Assembly (NCBI RefSeq): GCF_001887595.1 | Contig: NZ_CP017480.1 | Coordinates: 3,996,001 to 4,060,000, forward strand | Direction of reading: 5' to 3' | DNA length: 64,000 nt | DNA from: Luteibacter rhizovicinus DSM 16549 | GTDB taxonomy: Bacteria; Pseudomonadota; Gammaproteobacteria; Xanthomonadales; Rhodanobacteraceae | In this document: in pieces, positions 8,613-17,492 of the stretch | Layout of the letters: every line of letters begins with the position of its first letter | Position numbering within the stretch: the first letter of the stretch is position 1 | The notes under the pieces: generated by a model | What the model was told of the DNA's origin: nothing | The model's input: the letters and a program-made list of their open reading frames with translations, nothing else | Databases searched by the model: none | Position numbers and translations under genes: made by a program

Positions 8613-11210
8613 TTACGGCTTGTCCGCATGAGCGGGGCAAACCAGTGTCCGGTCCGCTACCGTGCTCAGCGACACATCGGTGATCGCAATCTGGCCACCC
8701 GAATGACTGGACCAGGCAAAGGGCCGGTCCACCTTGCTCATGTTGGCGCCGGCATCGCGGAAGCATTTCAACGGAATGCCCACACTCAACCACTGCCCTT
8801 TGGGCAACGCGGAGAGTTGCGATCCAACAGGCACCCATCCGCTGCAACCGGCACCACAGCCGATCCCGATGGTCGACGTATCACCAGGCGACACCGCATC
8901 GACCTTCAAGGTGGTCACCAGCATGACATCGCCATTGGTTTCTCGGTCTACATCGAGTGGCGCCGGTGCTACCAACTCGACGCTGGCGGCATGGGCGCCG
9001 GCTCCTGACCAACTCAAGCTCCGCGCGTCTTCCTGCGCCTTATAGTCGAGCGCGCCAACGTGCAGGCTTCCGTCGGCGGTAGCGGCTGGTGTGGCAGTGA
9101 CATTCATCGCTACGCCATTCGCGCCAGTGAGACGCACCACAAAATCCTGTGCCGGCTTGCCGCGGGTGAAGTAGACGCCCGCCTGCGCACTGCTCAGTAC
9201 GAGCCCCGGATCCTCAGGCAAGGTGCCGGTCTTCGTCTTATCGGCATAGGTCAGACCGAAGCCGTACGGAAACTGCGGATGCTCGCCCCGAGCGACAGCA
9301 GCGACGGGTACCTGCAGCGCACTACGCGGCCAGGCATAGGCCAGCTTGCCGTGGAAGTCGTTCGCGATACGGCCATCCCGGGTACGCAGCAGGACATCGG
9401 CGATGCCCTCCCCTTCGCTGCCCGGGAGCCACGCCACCACGAAGGCATCCGCGGCGTTGATCTCGCGATTCATCCACAGCGGCCGTCCGGTCAGGAATAC
9501 CGCCACCACGGGCACACCCTGCCCGCGCAGTTTGCGAATCAGATCGAGGTCGTGATCGTTGCCGGGACGGTAGGCAAGGTTCGGCAGGTCTCCCTGGAAC
9601 TCGGCATACGGGTCCTCGCCGAACACGACGATGGCGACGTCGGGCTTCTGCTTGGCGTCGCCTTCCACGGATAGTTCGGCGCTGCCGCCAGCTGCTTCCA
9701 CCTGGGCCCGCAGACCCGCCCACACCGAGGTGGCGCCCGGGAAATTCGCATTGGTCAGACCCGTGCCCTGCCAGGTCAGCGTCCAGCCACCGTTCTGTTT
9801 GGAGATGTTGTCGGCGCCGTTACCGGCCACCAGGACATGCTTGCGTGGGTCGATCGGCAGCACGTCGCCGTTGTTTTTCAGCAGCACCAGGGACTCGCGT
9901 ACGGCCCGACGCGCCACGGCGCGATGCGAAGGACTGCCGACCACGTCCGTCGCCTTGGCTGCGATCGGATTGGTCGACGGCAGTCCGGCCTCGAACATGC
10001 CGAGACGCATCTTCACCCGCAGGATGCGAGTCACCGCATCATCGACACGACTCATCGGGATCACGCCGGCCTTCACTTCGGCCAGCGTGTTCGTGTACAC
10101 CCCTTTCCAGGAGTCGGGCGCTTCGAGCATGTCCAGCCCGGCGTTGTAAGCCGCGGCACAATCCTCGTTGCTGCAACCGGGCACTTGCCCGTGCGCGTTC
10201 CAGTCGCCCAGCACAATTCCATCGAAGCCCATGCGCTCTTTCAGCACACCGGTGATCAGGGCCTTGTTGCCGGCCATTTTGACCCCGTTCCAGCTGGAGA
10301 ACGAGACCATCACCACCTGCACACCAGCCTTGATCGCGGGCGGATAGCCGGCGCCATGGATGTCGCGCAACGTCGCTTCGCTGATCTGGGCGTCGCCCTG
10401 ATCCTTGCCGTCGTGGGTGCCACCATCGCCGAGGAAATGCTTGGCGGTCGCGATTACATGCCCCGCGTCGAGGAACTGCGGCGTTCCCGGCTTGCCTTCC
10501 AGGCCGCCGACCACCGCGGCGGCGTATTGCGCCACCAGTGCGGGGTTCTGCGAGTAGCCTTCGTACGAACGGCCCCAGCGCCCATCCTGCGGGACGGTGA
10601 GCGTGGGCGCGAACGTCCAGCTGATGCCACTGGCACGCAGTTCCTGTGCCGTGACCTCACCAATGTCGTGGATCAGCTGCGGGTCGCGCGTCGCACCCAG
10701 CCCGACGTTCTGCGGAAATAGCGTGCTGCCGACCAGGTTGTTGTGGCCGTGCACGGCGTCGATGCCGAACAGCACCGGGATCGCCAGGCCGCCATGCGAG
10801 GTGTCCATGGACGCGCGGTAGAACGCATCGGACAGCGCCTGCCATTGCGAGGCAACCGGGTATGGCTGCCCGGGCGGTTTGGAGTTGCCCCCGGCCAGGA
10901 CCGAGCCCAATCGGTACTTGCGCACGTCGTCCGGCGTCACGTACTTGATGTCGGCCTGGATCATCTGGCCGACCTTGTCCTCCACCGACATCTTAGCCAG
11001 CAAAGCGCGGATTCGCGATTCGATCGCGGGGTCCGGCGGCAGCGGCGATGTGCCTTTGGGCCACTGCTCGGGGTGCACGAGGGTCGCATCGCCCGCCATG
11101 GCGGGAACGGTGACCAGCAAGGCGCTGGCCATCGACAGCGGCACGGAAATACGTCGCAAAAACAGGCTCGATCGCTGCAGCAATGGCACGTCAACGCTCC
11201 AGGCTGGCAT
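8613..11210 (-). CDS. glycoside hydrolase family 3, beta-glucosidase / exo-1,4-beta-glucanase type
   Basis: This 865-residue exported enzyme has an arginine-containing signal peptide (LFLRRISVPLSMASALLVTVPAMAG) and then a GH3 TIM barrel. GIDAVHG (149-155), KHFLGDGGT (257-265) and the nucleophile Asp336 in GIVLGDWNAHGQV are visible. The second GH3 domain follows (NGDVLPIDPRKHVLVAG), then a C-terminal beta-sandwich of about 200 residues, as in exo-1,4-beta-glucan glucohydrolases (ExoP type). It likely releases glucose from beta-glucans or aryl beta-glucosides in the periplasm or at the outer membrane. A LacI operator lies 37 bases upstream of the start, within promoter distance. Confidence 0.93.
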   Translation of the reverse strand: MPAWSVDVPLLQRSSLFLRRISVPLSMASALLVTVPAMAGDATLVHPEQWPKGTSPLPPDPAIESRIRALLAKMSVEDKVGQMIQADIKYVTPDDVRKYRLGSVLAGGNSKPPGQPYPVASQWQALSDAFYRASMDTSHGGLAIPVLFGIDAVHGHNNLVGSTLFPQNVGLGATRDPQLIHDIGEVTAQELRASGISWTFAPTLTVPQDGRWGRSYEGYSQNPALVAQYAAAVVGGLEGKPGTPQFLDAGHVIATAKHFLGDGGTHDGKDQGDAQISEATLRDIHGAGYPPAIKAGVQVVMVSFSSWNGVKMAGNKALITGVLKERMGFDGIVLGDWNAHGQVPGCSNEDCAAAYNAGLDMLEAPDSWKGVYTNTLAEVKAGVIPMSRVDDAVTRILRVKMRLGMFEAGLPSTNPIAAKATDVVGSPSHRAVARRAVRESLVLLKNNGDVLPIDPRKHVLVAGNGADNISKQNGGWTLTWQGTGLTNANFPGATSVWAGLRAQVEAAGGSAELSVEGDAKQKPDVAIVVFGEDPYAEFQGDLPNLAYRPGNDHDLDLIRKLRGQGVPVVAVFLTGRPLWMNREINAADAFVVAWLPGSEGEGIADVLLRTRDGRIANDFHGKLAYAWPRSALQVPVAAVARGEHPQFPYGFGLTYADKTKTGTLPEDPGLVLSSAQAGVYFTRGKPAQDFVVRLTGANGVAMNVTATPAATADGSLHVGALDYKAQEDARSLSWSGAGAHAASVELVAPAPLDVDRETNGDVMLVTTLKVDAVSPGDTSTIGIGCGAGCSGWVPVGSQLSALPKGQWLSVGIPLKCFRDAGANMSKVDRPFAWSSHSGGQIAITDVSLSTVADRTLVCPAHADKP

Positions 11211-11247
11211 ACCGGCGGTACGCTTCCGGTCCGCATCGTGGCATGAA

Positions 11248-11261
11248 TGACAGCGCTGTCA
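11248..11261. promoter_or_regulatory. LacI-family operator upstream of GH3 gene
   Basis: TGACAGCGCTGTCA is a perfect 14-base palindrome, identical to the core of the site at 8444-8457. It sits between the GH3 start and the end of the LacI-type regulator gene. Confidence 0.75.
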
Positions 11262-11310
11262 ATTTGCGTTGCAACATGGCCCACGCCTGGCCCGGCGCAG
11301 CGAAAGGGTC

Positions 11311-12324
11311 TCAGGGTGCGATGGCGGTGGAGCCGCGTATCTGCAGGGAGAACGGAATCTGCACCAGTCGACCGGCGCCGTGACCGCGCAATTCGTTGAG
11401 CAGCTGCTCGGCGGCGATCTTCCCCATCTCTCGACTGGGCTGCTGGACCGTGGTGAGCGCCGGCCAGAGCTGGCGCGACAGCGGCGTATCGTCGAAGCCG
11501 CAGACCGAGAGGTCGTGCGGCACCTTCAGGCCATACTCGCCCGCCGCCCACATCACGCCGGTGGCCATGTCGTCATTGGCGGCGAACACCGCGGTCGGTC
11601 GCTCGGCCAGGGAAAACAGTTGCCGTGCCGCCTCCACGCCGGAGCCGAAGGTGAAAGCGCCCTGCACCACCAGGTCCGGATCTTCGTGCAAGCCCGCGGC
11701 AGCCATCGCCTCGCGATAGCCAGCGAGCCGCCAGCGACTGGCGCCATGATTGGCGATGCCGATCACGTGGGCGATCCGCCGATGGCCGAGCTCCAGCAGG
11801 TGCTCCACGATCGCACGCGCGGCCTGCTGCTCGTCCATCGTCACGCCCAGCGCCTTGCCACGCCGCAGCGGCGACACGCTGGCATAGGGGACCTCGCGCT
11901 CACGCAGGCGCTTAAGCAGCGGCGCATAGTCGGTAATCGGCGGCGTCAGTACGACACCGTCGGGATGGTGATCGGAGATCAGGGCATCGAAGCGACGGAT
12001 GAAGTCGCGATCGCGCATACGCAGCGGCCGCACCATCATGCTGTAGCGATGCTCATCGCAGGCCTCGAGCACGCCGTCCTGGATCTCGGCCAGATAGGTC
12101 GAGGCCGGGTTGTCGTTGTTGTCGTACAGCATCGCTACCACGAACGAGCGATTTCCCGCCAGACTGCGTGCCGACGGATGCGGGCGATAATCCATTGCCT
12201 CCATGGCAGCTTGCACGCGTTGCCGCGTCGCATCGGTCACGTTGGCCTCGTCATTGAGCACACGCGACACTGTCTTGGGCGATACGCCCGCTGCGCGCGC
12301 CACATCTTCGAGACGTACCCGCAT
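11311..12324 (-). CDS. LacI family transcriptional regulator
   Basis: This 337-residue protein has a classic LacI headpiece: LEDVARAAGVSPKTVSRVLN and the hinge helix PHPSARSLAGNRS. A periplasmic-binding-protein-like sensor domain follows, with VFAANDDMATGVM and SVCGFDDTPLSRQLWPALTT. It probably represses the receptor-halogenase and GH3 transcripts through the two TGACAGCGCTGTCA palindromes and is released by a sugar. The LacI-MFS intergenic region has only a degenerate copy of the operator (12439-12452, 9 of 14 positions) and a perfect TGTGATCACA palindrome at 12336-12345. Control of the permease is therefore less certain. Confidence 0.93.
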   Translation of the reverse strand: MRVRLEDVARAAGVSPKTVSRVLNDEANVTDATRQRVQAAMEAMDYRPHPSARSLAGNRSFVVAMLYDNNDNPASTYLAEIQDGVLEACDEHRYSMMVRPLRMRDRDFIRRFDALISDHHPDGVVLTPPITDYAPLLKRLREREVPYASVSPLRRGKALGVTMDEQQAARAIVEHLLELGHRRIAHVIGIANHGASRWRLAGYREAMAAAGLHEDPDLVVQGAFTFGSGVEAARQLFSLAERPTAVFAANDDMATGVMWAAGEYGLKVPHDLSVCGFDDTPLSRQLWPALTTVQQPSREMGKIAAEQLLNELRGHGAGRLVQIPFSLQIRGSTAIAP

Positions 12325-12466
12325 GGATTCTCCGCTGTGATCACACTGTCGAATGACTATGCCGCCAGAGCCCTCCGCTTACAAGGGCGACACAGAGCGC
12401 CGATGCTGCATCCGCAGCATGCAGGATGTGTCGGGTCATGACATAACTGTTGCTGGAGGAGGAACC

Positions 12467-12514
12467 ATGACCGGGATCAACCACATTGCCTGCCACAAGG
12501 CCAGGCGTCGATGA
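12467..12514 (+). CDS. possible 15-codon leader peptide of the MFS gene
   Basis: A strong Shine-Dalgarno sequence (TGGAGGAGGAACC) precedes an ATG that opens a 15-residue frame rich in His, Lys and Arg near its end. Its TGA stop overlaps the ATG of the sugar permease as ATGA. The permease has a much weaker ribosome site of its own, so translational coupling is plausible. No homolog can be claimed; the arrangement could also be chance. Confidence 0.4.
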   Translation: MTGINHIACHKARRR

Positions 12515-13989
12515 GAGAGCGATCCACGCTGTCGTTCTGGCAGATATGGAACATGTGCTTCGGCTTTCTCGGTCTCCAGTTCGGCCTCGCGCTGCAGAAT
12601 GCGAACGTCAGCCGGATATTCCAAACCCTGGGCGCGAACCTCAACGACATCCCTGCCCTCTGGATCGCCGCGCCGCTGACCGGCTTGATCGTGCAACCGA
12701 TCGTCGGTCACTACTCCGACCGCACCTGGAACCGCCTCGGTCGACGCCGGCCCTATTTTCTGGCGGGCGCGGTATTCGCCTCACTGGCCCTTTTATGGAT
12801 GCCGAACGTGCCGGCGTTGTGGATGGCTGCCGGCTTGTTGTGGATCCTGGATGCGTCGATCAACGTGTCGATGGAACCGTTTCGTGCCCTGGTTGGCGAT
12901 CAACTGCCCACCCGGCAGCGACCCGCCGGCTATGCGATGCAGAGCTTTTTCATCGGCGCCGGTGCGGTGGTCGCCTCCATGCTGCCCTGGCTCCTGGCGC
13001 AGTTCGGCGTCGCCAACGTGGCGGCGGACGGAAGCATTCCCGATACGGTGAAGTACGCGTTCTACGGCGGCGGTGCGGTACTGCTGGGTGCCGTGGTCTG
13101 GACCATCCTGGCGACGCGTGAGTACACGCCGGCCCAGCTTCTTTCGTTCACCGACAACGTGCCTGAAAGGCCGCCGGTGGATGTGTCGCGCGCAGGGCGA
13201 CCCGGCCTGGTTCTCTTGCTAGCGGGCGCCGTGGTACTGGTCGCGATCACGCATTTCGCGCTGGAAAGGGAGGTCTACCTGCTGGCCGGCGGCCTGATCG
13301 CATTTGGCCTTCTGTTTACCTGGCTTGGCCGCACCCGCAGTCACGGGATGCTGCGCGAGGTGATGGGTGACCTCTACGGCATGCCGGTCTCGATGCGGCG
13401 CCTGGCCGGGGTGCAGTTATTTTCCTGGTTCGCGCTGTTCGCGATGTGGATCTACACCACGGCGGGTGTGACGCAGACGATTTACGGTATCGCCGATACC
13501 GGTTCGTCCCTCTACAACGAGGGTGCGAACTGGGTCGGCGTGCTGTTCGGCGCCTATAACGGCTTTGGTGCCCTGGCCGCGGTGGTCATCCCTCTGATGG
13601 TCCGGCGCTGGGGCCTGCGCATCAGTCACGTGGTGAACCTGTGCCTGGGTGGCGCCGGCCTGCTGTCGTTCCTCTACATCCGCGATCCGCACTGGCTGCT
13701 CGCCTCGATGGTAGGTGTCGGCTTTGCCTGGGCGTCGATCCTGTCGCTGCCTTACGCGCTGCTCTCGGACACCCTGCCAACGGCGAAACTGGGCGTCTAC
13801 ATGGGCATCTTCAATTTCTTCATCGTGATTCCGCAGGTGCTCGCCGCCAGCGTTCTCGGGCTGTTGCTGCGACTGTGCTTTCACAACCAGCCGATCTGGG
13901 CGCTCGGCCTTGGCGGAGCGAGCCTCCTTATCGCGGCGCTGTGCACGCTATACGTGCCTGAGCCCGATGACCGGACGGCAAGAGGGTGA
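12511..13989 (+). CDS. MFS sugar permease (SLC45/MelB-like)
   Basis: The 492-residue protein has about 12 hydrophobic helices. It begins with LSFWQIWNMCFGFLGLQFG and carries ALQNANVSRIFQTLG, typical of bacterial SLC45-like glucoside, maltose and sucrose transporters. The MFS loop motif is GHYSDRTWNRLGRRRPY (about 72-88). It would take mono- or disaccharides released by the GH3 enzyme into the cytoplasm by proton symport. It is divergent from the LacI gene. Its ATG overlaps the stop of a 15-codon leader frame with a strong ribosome site. Confidence 0.9.
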   Translation: MRERSTLSFWQIWNMCFGFLGLQFGLALQNANVSRIFQTLGANLNDIPALWIAAPLTGLIVQPIVGHYSDRTWNRLGRRRPYFLAGAVFASLALLWMPNVPALWMAAGLLWILDASINVSMEPFRALVGDQLPTRQRPAGYAMQSFFIGAGAVVASMLPWLLAQFGVANVAADGSIPDTVKYAFYGGGAVLLGAVVWTILATREYTPAQLLSFTDNVPERPPVDVSRAGRPGLVLLLAGAVVLVAITHFALEREVYLLAGGLIAFGLLFTWLGRTRSHGMLREVMGDLYGMPVSMRRLAGVQLFSWFALFAMWIYTTAGVTQTIYGIADTGSSLYNEGANWVGVLFGAYNGFGALAAVVIPLMVRRWGLRISHVVNLCLGGAGLLSFLYIRDPHWLLASMVGVGFAWASILSLPYALLSDTLPTAKLGVYMGIFNFFIVIPQVLAASVLGLLLRLCFHNQPIWALGLGGASLLIAALCTLYVPEPDDRTARG

Positions 13990-14053
13990 TGCTTGTTTTG
14001 ATCAGACAATCATGTGCATTACAAAAGGATTGCTTTGGAATCACTCAATACCC

Positions 14054-15199
14054 TTATTTGAAAACTAAGTTTTTACACGAGGTAGTGCCCCTTGTGGCCG
14101 TTGCGATCACATGACCCGCTTTCCTGACGTCGTTCGTGTAATAGGTCTGCACACCGTGCGCGCCAAGCAATTGGATTGTCGCCATATGAGGGTGTGAATC
14201 TGGATCGCGAGCGAATTTTCCGTTGTCGTGTGAGACCACCGCTATCTTCGGATCGACTGCAATGAGTGACTTCTTGTCGAGGTTGTGTCGGCTTCCGTGA
14301 TGAGGAACCTTTAGGTAATCAGCTTGCAACAGATGACCTTGCCGGCTCATTCGATTGAACACTGACGTGTCTGCATCCCCAGTAAATAGAAAGCTCTTTC
14401 TACCATCGTACCGAAAGACAATACTGACTTGGTTCGCGGCAAGTTGAAGCGCAGCAGATATCGCGCGGTTCGTCTCCGGGTTACCAGTAGGATCGAAATC
14501 TTCTCGTGAAGGCACATCAACCTGGGGATCATCTATTGTGCGTTGGAGCATTTGGTCTAGGTAAACGAAAAATCCCTGAAAGAATTTGCGACGGTCGCGG
14601 TGTTGTGCAGTTGACGCACCGCGCGCCGAAAGATTTCCATCGCCCGCCACGGCAACACCAAGCGGCTCTGGCGTGTATCCCGTTACATCTTCAACCTCCA
14701 GCTCAAGACCTCGTGACCGGAGAGCCAGAACTGCGTCCTCCAGGTCTCTTGTGGAAAAACTCTCTACTCCCAAGCCGTCGAGAACACGAGCCGCTTTCTT
14801 GGGAGGGTTCATTACCAATGCGTGACTGCAGAGGCGATCACCCTCGGCCACTTCAATCCAGCGCGTAGCGCCTCTTGGTTGAAGCTTACCGGCCTTCCTA
14901 GCGGCTTTCCGTCGGAGGTAATCTTCAATGCGAAGAAGTTCCGGAAGGTATCGTGGAACGTATAGCCGCGAGACATTATGATTGGCGAGCACGTCATACA
15001 ATCCGCCTATATGATCGCGATCTGCATGCGTTATCAGGACACGCATTGCTTTTGGTGGCACGCCAATCATCGAATGAACAGCCGCCTTTTGGAGGCCACA
15101 ATCGATCAAAAGGGGCTCCTTGTCGAAACAGCATGAGGCGTCGCTCATGCCTGACAAGAGCATTGCGTCGCCTTGCTTCACGTTGTAAACGGTCAGCAT
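14054..15199 (-). CDS. ComEC/Rec2-type metallo-beta-lactamase fold hydrolase (defence-island candidate)
   Basis: The start at 15199 gives 381 residues and begins with MLTVYNVKQGDAMLL, the usual first strand; the frame extends to 15280 without homology. Metal-binding motifs are H-A-D-R-D-H (58-63), GDAD (274-277) and HHGSRH (300-305), the set found in the ComEC-like branch of the MBL fold. This branch includes nucleases and phosphodiesterases and occurs in several anti-phage operons. Here it is the last of three minus-strand genes after a TIR and a PIN-like gene. G+C is visibly lower than in the flanks (29 of 60 bases at 14341-14400 against 39 of 60 at 13921-13980). The substrate is unknown. 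Confidence 0.85.
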   Translation of the reverse strand: MLTVYNVKQGDAMLLSGMSDASCCFDKEPLLIDCGLQKAAVHSMIGVPPKAMRVLITHADRDHIGGLYDVLANHNVSRLYVPRYLPELLRIEDYLRRKAARKAGKLQPRGATRWIEVAEGDRLCSHALVMNPPKKAARVLDGLGVESFSTRDLEDAVLALRSRGLELEVEDVTGYTPEPLGVAVAGDGNLSARGASTAQHRDRRKFFQGFFVYLDQMLQRTIDDPQVDVPSREDFDPTGNPETNRAISAALQLAANQVSIVFRYDGRKSFLFTGDADTSVFNRMSRQGHLLQADYLKVPHHGSRHNLDKKSLIAVDPKIAVVSHDNGKFARDPDSHPHMATIQLLGAHGVQTYYTNDVRKAGHVIATATRGTTSCKNLVFK

Positions 15200-15593
15200 T
15201 ATCGTGGCCCTCTGAATAGGATCGGCCCGCGGTCGCAATGCAGGCGCTTCACGTAGCGCTCCGCAGAACGAAATGTCCATTCAGCGCGGCAAGTGCGTAT
15301 GCTCGGCACGTGATAGTCATCCCTTATTGCCCCAATCCTCACTAAATCTTTCGCCACCACACTATATTCCGGCCCTTAGCTTATGTTTATCGGCACGATT
15401 TGAAAATGCTTGATCATTTTCTCTCGCCAGTCCTTCTGCGCGCCAGGCGGGTTTTGCTCAACATTGAACTTGATGAAAATCCGGCGATCTATCGTGGCCC
15501 AGTCGCTTATCCCAGGTAGAAGGCGATCTCGTCAGCTGCAGATAGAGGTTCTGCCGCCCTCCAACGCAATCATAGCGACGGAATATCGATATA
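15200..15593. other. 394-base gap between MBL and PIN-like genes
   Basis: No convincing gene was seen. The stretch is relatively A+T-rich and probably holds the MBL promoter. At 15402-15421 it has an inverted repeat with GAAAATG/CATTTTC arms around a 6-base loop, which could be a weak terminator after the PIN-like gene or an operator. Confidence 0.4.
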
Positions 15594-16466
15594 TCAGTCG
15601 ACCGGCCAGACTGGTCGCGGACGGAGCCCCTGCTTCCATTTAGCAGCAAGCTCCGCCGGCCTCATGAACCAATCTTTCTGGAAGCTCGTGATGTCGGAGA
15701 TCTTCTCGAAGAAAATCTTATCCTCGCTCAAGACAAACGCGGGGAGGACAAAGTACTGATAAAGATCGACGTCGATACCGTCATTGATTTTTCTTGGATT
15801 GGACGCGACGTACGGCTCCTTCTTCTGGACACTTCGGGCGACTTGACGAAGTCTGTAGCGGATCTCAAGATGCCGCCTCACACTCATGGGAGGAGTAACG
15901 TCCGACTCCGCATCCAGATCATCGCGGTAGAGCAAAGCGAGTTCATCCGCTTTCGTCGTCGGGTTGCAGCCCGCCAAATCTACACCGCTTGCTTCGATCT
16001 TCCGAGCGACCTGCTTTATCCACGCTGGCCAATCAGCTCTCTCCTCGTCCCTGATCTGCTCTAGTGGTGGCCCCATGCCGGGTACCGTCAAAGAAGGGTC
16101 GTTCAGCAGTCTCCACATTATCCGAGATAATTCCAGCGTCTCTTCCAAGGGGGGAGCCGACGATGCTCCAATAATTCCTTGCAGATCGACGCGGCTTGGC
16201 AGCGATCGCAGATTAGGATTCAGGAGTTTCCTGAGCGCGGTCATCATCCTCTTATGGTGAAGAAAGGAAAACTGCTTCCTGCGTGCTTGCAGGGTAAGTT
16301 CTCCCGTCGTCGTATCGGCCAAACTAAAGGAATAGCCGTTTCTGGACATGTCGCCGAGGACGGCAAGCCATTCAGGGCGGCTTTCCGAACCTAATGATCT
16401 TGCCACCATCGTGTCGAGAATGACCATAGTCGTATCTTCGGGAACGAGCTTACGTTGGGTCATCAC
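15594..16466 (-). CDS. PIN-like domain protein (putative nuclease)
   Basis: This 290-residue protein has the acidic pattern of a PIN nuclease. MVILDTMV near the N-terminus gives Asp18, and TTTGELTLQ gives Glu56. The C-terminal block KINDGIDVDLYQYFVL followed by LSEDKIFFEKI gives Asp229, Asp232/234 and Glu248/Asp249. The middle of the protein is not recognised and makes it about twice the size of a VapC toxin. PIN domains cleave single-stranded RNA with divalent metals. It lies between a TIR gene upstream and an MBL gene downstream on the same strand, and no small antitoxin gene is visible next to it. The PIN call rests on motif spacing only. Confidence 0.6.
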   Translation of the reverse strand: MMTQRKLVPEDTTMVILDTMVARSLGSESRPEWLAVLGDMSRNGYSFSLADTTTGELTLQARRKQFSFLHHKRMMTALRKLLNPNLRSLPSRVDLQGIIGASSAPPLEETLELSRIMWRLLNDPSLTVPGMGPPLEQIRDEERADWPAWIKQVARKIEASGVDLAGCNPTTKADELALLYRDDLDAESDVTPPMSVRRHLEIRYRLRQVARSVQKKEPYVASNPRKINDGIDVDLYQYFVLPAFVLSEDKIFFEKISDITSFQKDWFMRPAELAAKWKQGLRPRPVWPVD

Positions 16467-16772
16467 TCATCTCTATCGTAAAAAAACCGGGAAAGCTCTT
16501 GTTCGTGACTGGTGAGCGCTCAATAGCTTGGCACCCTCAGATCGGAGCGAGGGCAACCAGGAAGCGAGAAATACCACCGCTCCCCCGTTAGAGCACTTCT
16601 CGAGGCGAACCTCGCCTGAAATCCAGTAGACGAACCGGTCGGCAAAATGACTTTCCGTAGGCACAGCTTCCTAATCGGATGATCGACTCGGCGCGTTGGT
16701 AACCTATATATCCCCGAATTAATCGCCCCACGATCGAACGATCGGCATCTCAGACCCGTACGGGCACTAGAG
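16467..16772. other. 306-base gap between PIN-like and TIR genes
   Basis: No gene is supported. A 63-codon minus-strand frame at 16473-16664 (GTG start) ends 6 bases before the PIN start, but its ribosome site is poorly spaced and nothing in it is recognisable. Small inverted repeats are present, for example CGATCG-AA-CGATCG at 16731-16744. Confidence 0.35.
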
Positions 16773-17492
16773 TTAGGAGGAGACCAACTCTGCGAGCTTG
16801 GCCGCGACATTACCCATCGTATCATCCGCCGTGCTCAGGCCACTTCGCGAGCCGAGCAGTGGACTGACGTCGCGTAGAGCTTCATATGTGGTGTTGTGCA
16901 CAATAGGAACGAGTAAGTCGCGCGCTAGGAGTGCCGAAAGCTCTTTGTCGGCGATGCCTTCTCCTGCGAGGCGGCCGAGTAGCGCTGGGGTTACCAGCAC
17001 GATGCCTACTCGCGACTTCGCTAGGCCTTTGTCGATTTCGCGGAGTAGCGTCGAGCCTAACGCGACATCCTTCTCACTGAACCAAACTGAGACGCCGCGC
17101 GACTCTAGCTGATCATGCAGCTCCTTTGCGGCGCCTTTTCGGTCATCCCACGCGTGGCAAAGAAAGACATCCCGAAGATCGGGTAGGTGCACTCGCTTCT
17201 CAATGTTGTCTCGAACCGGCGTGAGCGTCCGTACCTCAGCAGGTGTGTACACAACTGAGGATCCAGCTCGCGACCAGCGCGGCCTTCCGCTTCCGCCTGA
17301 GCCGCTCCCCACCGTGCTGCTGCCATTAGTCCGACCGCTGCCAGTACTCCCCGACGATGAGTAGGGCGAGGGATTCGACGGAAACGAATACCCCGATGAC
17401 CTGTAGCCGCCATAGCGACTGCTGCATGCGGGACACTCAGCTGCCGCACTCGCTGTTCGATGGCCCCTCACCGGTGCCGTGCATCTACTCAT
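16773..17492 (-). CDS. TIR domain protein with N-terminal zinc-binding-like motif
   Basis: The start at 17492 follows AGGGGGA at good spacing. The 239-residue product has three parts. Residues 1-25 contain Cys4, His11, Cys20 and Cys23 (CTAPVRGHRT then CPAC), a possible zinc knuckle. Residues 26-80 form a Gly/Ser-rich linker. A TIR domain runs from about 107 to 205: DVFLCHAWDD, GVSVWFSEKDVALGSTL, SRVGIVLVTPALL and DKELSALLA. Glu184 falls where bacterial and SARM1-type TIR NADases keep their catalytic glutamate. It is probably an NAD+-consuming effector or a scaffolding TIR, first gene of the TIR-PIN-MBL group. Confidence 0.85.
   Translation of the reverse strand: MSRCTAPVRGHRTASAAAECPACSSRYGGYRSSGYSFPSNPSPYSSSGSTGSGRTNGSSTVGSGSGGSGRPRWSRAGSSVVYTPAEVRTLTPVRDNIEKRVHLPDLRDVFLCHAWDDRKGAAKELHDQLESRGVSVWFSEKDVALGSTLLREIDKGLAKSRVGIVLVTPALLGRLAGEGIADKELSALLARDLLVPIVHNTTYEALRDVSPLLGSRSGLSTADDTMGNVAAKLAELVSS

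Noticed and set aside
16473..16664. 63-codon minus-strand frame before the PIN-like gene
   Set aside because: It was considered as a possible antitoxin. The GTG start has a ribosome site too close to it and no family resemblance was seen; mentioned only in the gap entry.
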